32,617 bases of DNA. Source: Pseudoflavonifractor sp. 60. Lineage in GTDB: Bacteria; Bacillota; Clostridia; Oscillospirales; Oscillospiraceae. The position numbers and the translations under genes are program-made. This document shows, piece by piece, positions 1 through 6,448 of the stretch (position 1 is the first letter of the stretch; every line of letters begins with the position of its first letter). The notes below the pieces were generated by a model. The model saw only the letters and a program-made list of their open reading frames with translations. It did no database searches and was not told the DNA's origin. Location of the stretch: positions 1 through 32,617 of the forward strand of contig NZ_QWKI01000086.1 in NCBI RefSeq assembly GCF_009911645.1, read 5' to 3'.

Positions 1-2
1 GG

Positions 3-395
3 TGCAGGTTTGATGCCTTTTGCAAGACCGTGTTGAAGCATGAGGCAATCGACTACATCCGGGAAATGAAGCGGCGGGCCAGCCGGGAAACGTCCTTGGA
101 GCGTCTGCCCCAAACGGCGATGGACAAGCTGTGTTCGGCGGACGATTACCCCAGCGACAGCTATGTATTCTCGTACTGCGGCTATGACCTGCCGATCAGC
201 AATGAACGGGTGGCCGACGCCTTTGCCAGTCTGCCGGAGCAGGAGCAAAGTATTTTGATTTTGCGCTTGGTTCTGGATTTGACGGACAGCGAGATCGGCG
301 AGGCCCTTGGCTTGTCCCGGAGTGCCGTCCAGCGGCGCAGAACAAAATCGCTGAATGTCCTGCGGACGAAACTGACAGCGAGGAAAGGAGGTTAG
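3..395 (+). CDS. Sigma-70-like regulatory protein of a conjugative element (Tn916 Orf7-like), 5' end outside window
   Basis: The frame is already open at base 3 and reads CRFDAFCKTVLKHEA before the first possible GTG at 30. That stretch matches the usual N-terminal region of Tn916 Orf7-type sigma-like proteins, so the true start lies upstream of the window. The C-terminal half reads ASLPEQEQSILILRLVLDL, then TDSEIGEALGLSRSAVQRRR, a region-4-type helix-turn-helix that would contact a -35 element. In Tn916/Tn1549-like elements such proteins help control transfer and excision genes near the integrase end. The next gene starts 4 bases after this stop, and its AGGAGG ribosome site lies inside the end of this gene, so the two are co-transcribed. 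The family is clear; its role here is inferred. Confidence 0.82.
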   Translation, partial: CRFDAFCKTVLKHEAIDYIREMKRRASRETSLERLPQTAMDKLCSADDYPSDSYVFSYCGYDLPISNERVADAFASLPEQEQSILILRLVLDLTDSEIGEALGLSRSAVQRRRTKSLNVLRTKLTARKGG

Positions 396-399
396 CGCC

Positions 400-636
400 A
401 TGAAGCACCGTAATTACAAAGGCCGTGAACTGCTGCCGCTGGCGGTGAGCGATGCGGCCCGCGCCGGGGATGCCGATGCCGTGGAACAGGTCTTACGCTA
501 CTACGAGGGCTACATAAACAAGCTCTGTACCCGGACGGTCTACGACGAAAACGGCTGTCCCCACGCCCGCCTGGACGAGTATATGAAAAGCCGGCTGGAA
601 AACAAACTCATCCGCGCCATTCTCGGCGTGAACTGA
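400..636 (+). CDS. Small helix-turn-helix conjugative-transposon protein (HTH_16 / Tn916 Orf8-like)
   Basis: This 78-aa protein starts at ATG 400 behind AAAGGAGG at a good distance. It contains AVSDAARAGDADAVEQVLRY and then YEGYINKLCTR, the typical pattern of the HTH_16 conjugative-transposon family. In that family a short helical domain precedes sigma-like region 2 residues. The C-terminus ends RLENKLIRAILGVN, also typical. These proteins usually sit directly beside the Orf7-type sigma-like gene, as here, and the pair is thought to regulate element genes together. Membership of the family is well supported; the regulatory target cannot be read from this window. Confidence 0.8.
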   Translation: MKHRNYKGRELLPLAVSDAARAGDADAVEQVLRYYEGYINKLCTRTVYDENGCPHARLDEYMKSRLENKLIRAILGVN

Positions 637-720
637 TAACCGGCCCCGGTGGGAGGAACAGCTTACCCTTTCCCTGTTTCTCCCGCCTGCGGGCCTTGTC
701 CTGCGTTTTGGAAAGGGGAA

Positions 721-900
721 ATGCCTTTGACGAAAGAACAACCTGAAATTAGAACTGAAACCTGTCAAATCGAACTGCCGCAGGCTATTATAGAAACCTT
801 TGCCCGCTTCCTCGTCCCGGAGATACGAAAATACTACGACAGTGAACAGGGCCAGCGGGAGTTTGCGGAGTGGCAGAACGCACAAGTCAAAACGGAGTAA
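721..900 (+). CDS. Small conserved conjugative-element protein, function unknown
   Basis: This 59-aa acidic protein begins MPLTKEQPEIRTETCQIELP. The frame is open further upstream (to 649), but that extra stretch is proline/cysteine rich and lacks a ribosome site. An AAAGGGG sequence lies immediately before ATG 721, and it is better spaced for the TTG at 727 (MTKEQPEIRT). The start is therefore either 721 or 727. The sequence ETFARFLVPEIRKYYDSEQG is predicted helical. No enzyme motif or membrane segment is visible. It lies downstream of the sigma-like and HTH genes and is followed by a strong hairpin, so it is probably the last gene of that unit. Confidence 0.6.
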   Translation: MPLTKEQPEIRTETCQIELPQAIIETFARFLVPEIRKYYDSEQGQREFAEWQNAQVKTE

Positions 901-909
901 ACCGATAAA

Positions 910-951
910 AACAGCGGAAGCCAAGGCTTTTACACCTTGGCCTCCGCTGTT
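910..951 (+). terminator. Hairpin closing the regulatory module
   Basis: A 17-bp inverted repeat (910-926 with 935-951, one A-C mismatch) encloses the loop CTTTTACA, 10 bases after the stop of the 59-aa protein. The downstream T run is weak (GTTCGTTTCG). It may be a Rho-independent terminator of modest strength or a recombination-associated structure. Confidence 0.6.
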
Positions 952-961
952 CGTTTCGACA

Positions 962-1049
962 TCAGAGCCACACCATCACGGCAAAGCCGCCTTTGAAATA
1001 ATAGGTGTTCGTCCAATGTCCATCTGCAATAAGAGTCCAAAATCGATTT
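962..1049 (-). pseudogene. C-terminal fragment of a reading frame split by the 1025-4275 cassette
   Basis: On the minus strand the frame through the left direct repeat reads NRFWTLIADGHWTNTYYF and runs to a stop at 962. The right repeat copy at 4251-4275 lies in the same frame of a second stretch whose last residues are MKNRFWTLIA before an immediate TGA. Joining the two stretches at the repeat restores one continuous frame ending FAVMVWL. This suggests the cassette inserted into a small coding sequence. The protein itself is not recognised, and no clear start for the upstream half (about 4335 downward) was found, so the gene status is tentative. Confidence 0.35.
1025..1049. repeat. Left copy of 25-bp direct repeat bounding a cassette
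   Basis: The sequence begins TGCAATAAGAGTCC and ends ATCGATTT. It is identical over 25 bases to 4251-4275 in the same orientation. The bases on either side differ between the two copies, so the match is sharply bounded. It is a candidate attachment-site core or long target duplication. Confidence 0.85.
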
Positions 1050-1073
1050 CTTCTGAAATCCTTATTCAAAGCA

Positions 1074-3479
1074 TCATATGATTGCAGATCGCCTCTGTAT
1101 ATCTTGACACCACGAGTTAAGTTTTGTTTCAGCATCCGAATCAATATCTTTCAAATGCGAGAGAAGGTGGGCTTTATTTAACAAGTAAATGAAACAAAGG
1201 ATGTCTTTTGCAGTCCTCTTCTTCTCTCTCTCAGAAATAAGTGCGAAAAAGTTCAAATCCTTCATAGATTTTACCTGCTCTTCTTTGTGACTTCCGCCAT
1301 GAAGAACCAACCGATACATAAGATTTTTGAAATAGACTTTATATTCTGCACATCCAAGAAGAGAAAGAATATCGTCATCTGTAGAAATTTTGTCAATTCC
1401 TTTTTTGAATTCAAACGTTGAGAATGCTTCTAAGGTTTGGCGCATTATATTCCCAATTACAATTTCTTGATTATTGGCTTGACCTTGCCCATAGCTATAA
1501 ATTGTTCGGATGAGTTCGGTATATTCTTGTCGATTCCGATACTCGAATTTAGTAAGTGATTCATCTCTAAGCTCAAAACGATTAAATTTAAACGGATTTG
1601 CAGATCCTTTCGGTTTGAATTTTTCTAAAATTTCTTCGAATATCTTATGGAGGTCATAGAAGGTCATGAGATCATGGGTCATAACTAATGCCTTTGTATC
1701 AGGATTTCCTTCCAAGAAAGCACTAATTTCATATTTCAAGAATGAAAGAATTCCAATTCTATTTTCCATATCATAACTCGAAACAGGATCGTCAATTACA
1801 ATTAAGTACTCATTTCCGTATGCATTTTTTTCTTCTTTCCCTTCCAAAACGCTTGCGAAATAATAGCATAATCCAATAATGTTTCGCTCACCAACAGAAA
1901 TATCCCGAGGCTTCACACGCTGTCCATGTGAAAATAACTTATATGCACCGTCCGCATATTCGATTTTAAGCCTGTCTTCTTCAAAGAAAATATACTTCAT
2001 GTAATTATTCATTACATCCAATGCAACTGTTACGGAACTTCTCTGTGCTTCAAGGTCTTGAACAGCCTTCTTTTTCAACCGATAAGCTGCCATTAAATTT
2101 TCATAATGTGTTTTTTCTGCTTCGTATTCAGCGTTTTGCTTCTCATATTGATTTGCCAAATCAATGATATCATAGTGAGCGATTTCAGCATTGATGCGAT
2201 TTAGTTCTTTGACAATGGGGGTTGTTCTCTTTGCTTTTTTATTATGCTCTATGCGCTCTTGTTCCATATTGGAAAGGGACGTCGATAACCGCAAAAGCAA
2301 GGGGTCAAGGGAAGGGACTGTCATTTGAATCGGCTCATATGGATTATCAATTTTGCGCTGTAATAACTCGTTATTTGCTCTAATGTATTCGTCTACTTGT
2401 TTCACTATTCCATCACAAATTTGATAACTTTTTAGGTTGCTGAAAGGAGAAAGGTCTACATACATATCTCCCCAGATTTTATCTCGCAGTATCTGTCTGT
2501 GATTTTCAACAACCTCACTTAAAATCTTTCGGATACTTTCTATCAGATCTCTTTTATATGATGGTGTCAATTCCTGCAAACAATATGGACACCTAGCTGT
2601 ATCCAACTGTTGCAATAATCTTATCCGTTCCTCAAGAAGATGGCTTCCGCTTTGTTGAGATAATTGAAGTAAATACTGTTCACGCTCCGATAGTTCGGGT
2701 TTTTCAATTTTTTCCTCTAAAAGTGTTTGTATTTCTGCTGCACTATATAAACTATATTTTTCTGGAATTGAAGGAACAGGTTGGTCTATAACAGATGTCC
2801 CCTCCTTAGCTGCGTTGAGTTCTTGCTTCATTTTCTGAAACTCTAAAATCAGCTCACTCTTTGACTTTGAGGGTGTGATGTCGAGAAATTGCTTGTAGGT
2901 ATCATCTTTAACCCCCGTGTTTTGCCGACCAGAGCGAACTTCTTTGTCTCTACCGGCCCAACTATCATCCCCTTGAAGCGCTGAACGGAGCTTAAGAATG
3001 TAATATTGAGGAGATTTAATGTTCTGATGATCACAGTACTCTTTATATACTTTTTCTTGATCCTCTAACGCGACTTTTGCCGCAGCGCATTCTTCTTCTG
3101 CAATCTTTATTTTTTGAGTTAAGTCTACTTGTTCGCCCAATATGACAATAGTATCTAGATGTTCTTCGTGTAGTTTTACATTTTTATCAACATACTCCTC
3201 ATCAAAAACAAAAATATGCTTTTTCTCATCTTCTGACAAAGTAACAGGCCGTCCATCCTTATCCAAAGCGAGTACTTGCCCTATAGCTGGTAGTTCCTCA
3301 CCTGCAATTTTTCGAAACCCACGGGCAATAGTACTTTTACCAGATCCGTTTTTTCCGTATAGCAATGTGCCTTTTGCTGTTTTTACTTTATTGCCTTCAA
3401 TTGGATTAAATAAGTCAAGAGTTGTTGACTGTTTGAAATTTGCACCAGATATTTTCATGCCAGAAATTTCTTTCAACAT
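1074..3479 (-). CDS. AAA_13-type ATPase, RloC/PrrC-like candidate anticodon nuclease
   Basis: The 801-aa product starts at ATG 3479 behind AAGGAGG. Walker A (YGKNGSGKST) is at residues 41-50, the ABC-type signature (ISVGERN) at 527-533, Walker B (YLIVIDDPVSSYD) at 558-570 and an H-loop-like MTHD at 600-603. A long helical middle region contains CPYC at 297-300, in the position of the RloC zinc hook between coiled-coil arms. The C-terminal part has R680-x3-E684 (MRQTLEAF) and H727/H731 (LHGGSH). These are reminiscent of the Arg-Glu-His active site of PrrC/RloC tRNA anticodon nucleases, although the Glu-to-His gap is longer. Such proteins cut host tRNA after phage infection or DNA damage. ATPase family assignment is firm; nuclease activity is inferred. 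The gene is AT-rich and has its own promoter. Confidence 0.8.
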   Translation of the reverse strand: MLKEISGMKISGANFKQSTTLDLFNPIEGNKVKTAKGTLLYGKNGSGKSTIARGFRKIAGEELPAIGQVLALDKDGRPVTLSEDEKKHIFVFDEEYVDKNVKLHEEHLDTIVILGEQVDLTQKIKIAEEECAAAKVALEDQEKVYKEYCDHQNIKSPQYYILKLRSALQGDDSWAGRDKEVRSGRQNTGVKDDTYKQFLDITPSKSKSELILEFQKMKQELNAAKEGTSVIDQPVPSIPEKYSLYSAAEIQTLLEEKIEKPELSEREQYLLQLSQQSGSHLLEERIRLLQQLDTARCPYCLQELTPSYKRDLIESIRKILSEVVENHRQILRDKIWGDMYVDLSPFSNLKSYQICDGIVKQVDEYIRANNELLQRKIDNPYEPIQMTVPSLDPLLLRLSTSLSNMEQERIEHNKKAKRTTPIVKELNRINAEIAHYDIIDLANQYEKQNAEYEAEKTHYENLMAAYRLKKKAVQDLEAQRSSVTVALDVMNNYMKYIFFEEDRLKIEYADGAYKLFSHGQRVKPRDISVGERNIIGLCYYFASVLEGKEEKNAYGNEYLIVIDDPVSSYDMENRIGILSFLKYEISAFLEGNPDTKALVMTHDLMTFYDLHKIFEEILEKFKPKGSANPFKFNRFELRDESLTKFEYRNRQEYTELIRTIYSYGQGQANNQEIVIGNIMRQTLEAFSTFEFKKGIDKISTDDDILSLLGCAEYKVYFKNLMYRLVLHGGSHKEEQVKSMKDLNFFALISEREKKRTAKDILCFIYLLNKAHLLSHLKDIDSDAETKLNSWCQDIQRRSAII

Positions 3480-3514
3480 AGCCCTATTTCCTCCTTAAGA
3501 CAATTTGTAAAAAG

Positions 3515-3523
3515 ATTATACCA
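3515..3523 (-). promoter_or_regulatory. Extended -10 promoter of the RloC-like ATPase
   Basis: The minus strand reads TGGTATAAT, an extended -10 element with a perfect TATAAT hexamer, about 35 bases before ATG 3479. No good -35 hexamer is present at 17 bp, which is common for extended -10 promoters. The leader then contains AAGGAGG. Confidence 0.6.
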
Positions 3524-3636
3524 AATAAATCTTTACAATGGTAGTCCTAATTCGACACAGTTCAATTAAAAAATTATTCATGTTATAGGAAGTCTCTGTG
3601 ACATATTGCATCAGCACATTTCCTTTTATTATTGCA

Positions 3637-4131
3637 TCAGAATTTGAGTCTTATGGCAACCTGATTTTGCGGCTCTTTGGAGCGGCTGAGTTTCTCCTGC
3701 TGTACTGCCGTGAACATTTCATCAGAAATAATGGCCTCATGGGTCCCGGCGTAGAGATACCGTTCCATGAGGCCATCGTTTTCAATTTGAACAGCGCCAG
3801 TGCTGATTGTCTTCTGGAGCATTACCCGTCCAGTATACTTTTCATTGGAGAGCAACTTATCAATTGCTTCACGATTCCACTTGGGCTTGCCGGTAGGGGA
3901 GAGAATGCCCTGCCGCTCCAAACCAGCAGCAATTTTCCCCAAACTGTCACCAGCAAGATACCGTTCAAATATCCAGCACACCACCTGAGCCTCGTCAGGA
4001 TTTACTGTCAGGTCACCGTCAGGGCCAACTTCATACCCATAGCATTTACGGCGAGCCATCTTAGAACTGCCGTCCTGAAAGCCTTTCCGAAGGCCGGCCT
4101 TGATTGCCTCACTTTTTTGAATCACATTCAT
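3637..4131 (-). CDS. Serine recombinase fragment: recombinase domain only, no catalytic or zinc-ribbon domain
   Basis: This 164-aa product has a good GGAGG site before ATG 4131. It begins with EAIKAGLRKGFQDGSSK and KCYGYEV, the point where large serine recombinases pass from the linker helix into the DNA-binding recombinase domain. It continues with NPDEAQVVCWIFERYLAG, WNREAIDKLLSNEKYTG and HEAIISDEMF, all diagnostic of that domain. The N-terminal resolvase domain with its catalytic serine is absent, as is the C-terminal CxxC zinc ribbon. It cannot cut DNA alone. It is either a relic with a fortuitous start or a small DNA-binding accessory. The clean ribosome site favours expression. Confidence 0.75.
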   Translation of the reverse strand: MNVIQKSEAIKAGLRKGFQDGSSKMARRKCYGYEVGPDGDLTVNPDEAQVVCWIFERYLAGDSLGKIAAGLERQGILSPTGKPKWNREAIDKLLSNEKYTGRVMLQKTISTGAVQIENDGLMERYLYAGTHEAIISDEMFTAVQQEKLSRSKEPQNQVAIRLKF

Positions 4132-4157
4132 TAAAATTTCCTCCTATAAACAAGAAT

Positions 4158-4179
4158 GCCGCAGTGAAATTACTGCGGC
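4158..4179 (-). other. Perfect stem-loop in the leader of the recombinase fragment
   Basis: GCCGCAGT pairs exactly with ACTGCGGC around a 6-base loop. On the minus strand it lies about 30 bases before the ATG of the recombinase fragment. It is not followed by a T run in either direction, so it is more likely a leader structure or end-structure of the cassette than a terminator. Confidence 0.5.
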
Positions 4180-4210
4180 GCAAAGTGTTTGCTTCACTAC
4201 TTTATATAAA

Positions 4211-4245
4211 AGTTGACAGACCACTCCCTTGGTGGCCTGTCAACT
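4211..4245 (-). terminator. Hairpin terminator of the DUF1016 operon, at the cassette edge
   Basis: AGTTGACAG (4211-4219) pairs with CTGTCAACT (4237-4245). After one mismatch the stem continues CCAC/GTGG. On the minus strand it is followed by TTTTATATAAA, which fits a Rho-independent terminator for the genes ending at 4346. It lies 5 bases inside the right direct repeat, so it may also belong to the cassette end. Confidence 0.6.
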
Positions 4246-4250
4246 TATCA

Positions 4251-4275
4251 TGCAATAAGAGTCCAAAATCGATTT
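4251..4275. repeat. Right copy of 25-bp direct repeat bounding a cassette
   Basis: This is the exact match of 1025-1049 in the same orientation. On the minus strand its frame ends two residues past the shared NRFWTLI at a TGA, whereas the left copy continues to a longer C-terminus. Confidence 0.85.
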
Positions 4276-4345
4276 TTCATACAGACCATAGTTAATGCTT
4301 CAGCCTTAGCAAAGGCCACCCTCCGCCGATCCTTACGAATAATAA

Positions 4346-5362
4346 CTACTCCAAATCATCCTGATTTTTGGTGTCCAAAACAACCTCTGCCAATTCACGC
4401 AGCTTGTCCTGAAGGACTTTTTTGTCCGGAAGATAGAGCGTATAGTCAGCGACCAAGGTAGGAGACATCGTGCGACTCAACGCATATTCTACCACCGCGT
4501 CGTCCTTGCTTGCGCAGAGGATCAGCCCGACGCTCGGATTCTCGTTCGGCTTCTTTACATCTCTATCCAAGGCTTCCAGATAAAAATTAATCTGTCCAAT
4601 ATGCTCAGGCTTAAATTTTCCAATCTTCAGCTCAATCGCTACAAGACAGGACAGAGCGCGGTTATAGAACAGCAAGTCGATATAGAAGTCTGTATTTCCA
4701 ACTTGGACCCGATATTCCTCACCAACAAAGGAAAAGTCCCTGCCGAACTCCAGAATGAACTGCTTCAGATTTTCAATGATTGCCTTCTTAAAATTTCGCT
4801 CAGAATACTGTTCCGGCAAATCAAGGAATTCCAGAACATAGGTGTCCAAAATACTGCCGCGCACATTCTGGGGAGCCATTTCAGGAACTGGTTTTTGTGC
4901 AGACAGCATACAGCGTTCATAATATGCGCTGTCGATCTGCCGCTCCAATTCACGTTTGGAGTAATGCTCCTTAGCACAGAGTTGTAAATAAAAATGCCGT
5001 TCTTCCATGGACTTTGCACTGGACATGATTTGTAGGTGATTGGTCCAGTTGATTTGTGTCACCAGTGGTGTCACAAATTCATCATCCCTGTAAGTCTCAT
5101 AGAATTGCTTCATGCGGTACAGTCCGCGGCGATTGAACCCTTTTACCTTTACGCCGCTTTGTGCGATGTAGGATGCGACCTCATCGATGACCTTATCGCC
5201 AAATGTCGCATTTGCGCAGAGGTCAGACAGGTATTCGCCCACATCCCAATACATCCGAATCAATTCCGCATTAACTGCCCTGAGTGCCCGACTGCGGGTA
5301 TCTTCAATAATGGAAATGATTTTATCAAAATTGTGACCCTGCGGAGTTAACTGTTCACTCAT
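4346..5362 (-). CDS. DUF1016 (YhcG-type) PD-(D/E)xK nuclease-domain protein
   Basis: The start ATG at 5362 overlaps the stop of the phosphatase gene as ATGA, behind GAGGAG, and gives 338 aa. Residues 10-150 form the DUF1016 N-terminal helical domain (AELIRMYWDVGEYLS; KGFNRRGLYRMKQFYE; INWTNHLQIM). Residues 165-330 form the nuclease-like domain, with Asp229 in FYIDLLF, Glu244 and Lys246 in AIELKIGKF, and Gln257 in GQINFYLEALD. These residues make up a PD-(D/E)xK active site. DUF1016 proteins are frequent near restriction-modification and defence genes and are presumed DNA-acting, but their substrate is not established. Translational coupling to a tyrosine phosphatase suggests a joint function. 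Confidence 0.85.
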   Translation of the reverse strand: MSEQLTPQGHNFDKIISIIEDTRSRALRAVNAELIRMYWDVGEYLSDLCANATFGDKVIDEVASYIAQSGVKVKGFNRRGLYRMKQFYETYRDDEFVTPLVTQINWTNHLQIMSSAKSMEERHFYLQLCAKEHYSKRELERQIDSAYYERCMLSAQKPVPEMAPQNVRGSILDTYVLEFLDLPEQYSERNFKKAIIENLKQFILEFGRDFSFVGEEYRVQVGNTDFYIDLLFYNRALSCLVAIELKIGKFKPEHIGQINFYLEALDRDVKKPNENPSVGLILCASKDDAVVEYALSRTMSPTLVADYTLYLPDKKVLQDKLRELAEVVLDTKNQDDLE

Positions 5363-5838
5363 TTTACGGTCTCCTCGATCCGATCCCGGCTTATGAGCCA
5401 ACCCAGTAACCGGCTGCACCTGGCCAGCACATCCTGCCAGGTAGTTTCAAAATCATCTGTGTACCATGGGTCGGCTACATCGCCGGGGCAGTCGGTAAAC
5501 TCCATCAGCAGATGCAGCTTGCCATCGAAATCGCCACCGCAGATGCGGTGCATATTTCGCAGATTGGCCCGATCCATTCCAATCAGGAGGTCGTACCGCT
5601 CGTAGTCCTCGTTCCTCAACTGGCGGGCTGTTTTGCCAGCGCAGTCGATACCATGCTCGGCCAGCTTGCGGCGGGCCGGAGGGTAGACTGGGTTGCCGAT
5701 CTCCTCGGTGCTGGTGGCTGCGGACTCGATGAGGAATTCCGACTCCAGCCCCGCTTTCTTTACCAGGTCTTTCATCACGAACTCGGCCATTGGGCTGCGG
5801 CAGATGTTTCCATGGCACACAAACAGGATCTTTGTCAT
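5359..5838 (-). CDS. Low-molecular-weight protein tyrosine phosphatase
   Basis: The 159-aa protein carries the P-loop CHGNICRSP at residues 8-16, with nucleophile Cys8 and phosphate-binding Arg14, right after the first strand TKILFV. The general-acid loop DPWYTDDF begins at residue 123. Length and layout match cytoplasmic low-molecular-weight phosphatases that remove phosphate from tyrosine (in some families arginine) residues. The start at 5838 has GGAG ten bases upstream. The ATGA overlap with the DUF1016 nuclease gene indicates coupled translation. The upstream DUF1016-N gene runs far into this gene in another frame, so its real end is doubtful. Its role within mobile DNA is unknown; control of a phosphorylated partner from the same operon is a possibility, not a demonstrated fact. 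Confidence 0.9.
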   Translation of the reverse strand: MTKILFVCHGNICRSPMAEFVMKDLVKKAGLESEFLIESAATSTEEIGNPVYPPARRKLAEHGIDCAGKTARQLRNEDYERYDLLIGMDRANLRNMHRICGGDFDGKLHLLMEFTDCPGDVADPWYTDDFETTWQDVLARCSRLLGWLISRDRIEETVK

Positions 5839-6319
5839 TGGCTATACACTCCATGCTGGCGGTGTTTTCTTCAGTATAGCACACTTCATCCGCAAAGTCG
5901 AGGACGATTTCCAGATGAGCATGATCCACGATTCTCTGCTGGAGTTCCAGCTTCGACCAGCCAAACTGTCCAGCGGCCCGGATATACCACGCCCGCTCTT
6001 GGATGGACAATTCCGCCTCCAGGATGACCACATTCTGTGTCCAGCCGATGGTCATGGCCTCAGCCAGCACCTCCGGTACGCTCTCATAGGTGCGGTAGAA
6101 CTCCCGCATCCGGCGCAGGTTCCGGGGAGAGAAGCCAGTGGCGTCAGGGTATGCAGCGCACAAATACTCCGCCGCGGCAACAGCGGCGCCTTTCTCTGTC
6201 CTGCCGCTGACCAACCGGCCAATCTCGCAGTGCAGTTCCATCTGCGGCAGGTCCGTCGCCATTAGGGTATCCAGCACCGCAAACATGGCGCTGTAGTCAA
6301 CAGGCTTTCTGACGTTCAT
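5453..6319 (-). CDS. DUF1016 N-terminal-domain-only protein with out-of-frame C-terminal tail
   Basis: The frame encodes 288 aa from ATG 6319 behind AAAGGAG. Residues 1-150 resemble the DUF1016 N-terminal domain: LHCEIGRLVSG, GFSPRNLRRMREFYRTYE, TIGWTQNVVILEAEL and ERAWYIRAAGQFGWSK. No PD-(D/E)xK domain follows. From about residue 161 the frame reads through the tyrosine-phosphatase gene out of phase, giving an arginine/proline-rich tail with no recognisable fold. The functional protein was therefore probably about 160-170 aa before a stop was lost, or the tail is tolerated. It is the first gene of the operon whose last gene is a full DUF1016 nuclease, so the two may form a DNA-binding partner and nuclease pair. 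Confidence 0.7.
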   Translation of the reverse strand: MNVRKPVDYSAMFAVLDTLMATDLPQMELHCEIGRLVSGRTEKGAAVAAAEYLCAAYPDATGFSPRNLRRMREFYRTYESVPEVLAEAMTIGWTQNVVILEAELSIQERAWYIRAAGQFGWSKLELQQRIVDHAHLEIVLDFADEVCYTEENTASMECIANDKDPVCVPWKHLPQPNGRVRDERPGKESGAGVGIPHRVRSHQHRGDRQPSLPSGPPQAGRAWYRLRWQNSPPVEERGLRAVRPPDWNGSGQSAKYAPHLRWRFRWQAASADGVYRLPRRCSRPMVHR

Positions 6320-6385
6320 TCTGACTTCTCCTTTCCGGCGCGGGCGCGCCTGTTTTTATTCTCTGGGATTTGAAATCGCCAACGA

Positions 6386-6420
6386 GCAAGCCCTCGGATT
6401 CAATTCTTCCGAGGGCTTGC
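6386..6420. other. Perfect 12-bp stem-loop between operons
   Basis: GCAAGCCCTCGG (6386-6397) pairs exactly with CCGAGGGCTTGC (6409-6420) around an 11-base loop. There is no adjacent T run on either strand. It lies between the metallophosphoesterase stop and the DUF1016-N start, so it may be a factor-dependent terminator or an mRNA processing or stability element. Confidence 0.55.
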
Positions 6421-6448
6421 GCCTTAGCGGTATCGGGTCGTGCCGTCG

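Larger units (their letters stand above)
1025..4275. mobile_element. Repeat-bounded cassette: RloC-like ATPase plus recombinase fragment
   Basis: About 3.2 kb lies between exact 25-bp direct repeats. The interior is AT-rich compared with flanking element DNA and holds only two minus-strand genes: the 801-aa ATPase and a 164-aa serine-recombinase fragment. A perfect 8-bp hairpin and a longer 14-position hairpin sit at the right end just inside the repeat. The interior has no intact recombinase or transposase, so mobility would depend on an enzyme supplied elsewhere, or the cassette is a relic. That the repeat arose by integration is an inference from its in-frame split of an older reading frame. 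Confidence 0.55.

Noticed and set aside
649..720. N-terminal extension of the 59-aa protein starting at 649
   Set aside because: The extension is proline/cysteine-rich without a ribosome site, while AAAGGGG immediately precedes 721-727.
3605..3640. Short direct repeat ATTGCATCAG at 3605 and 3631
   Set aside because: Only 10 bases, AT-rich and not linked to any element edge; could be chance.
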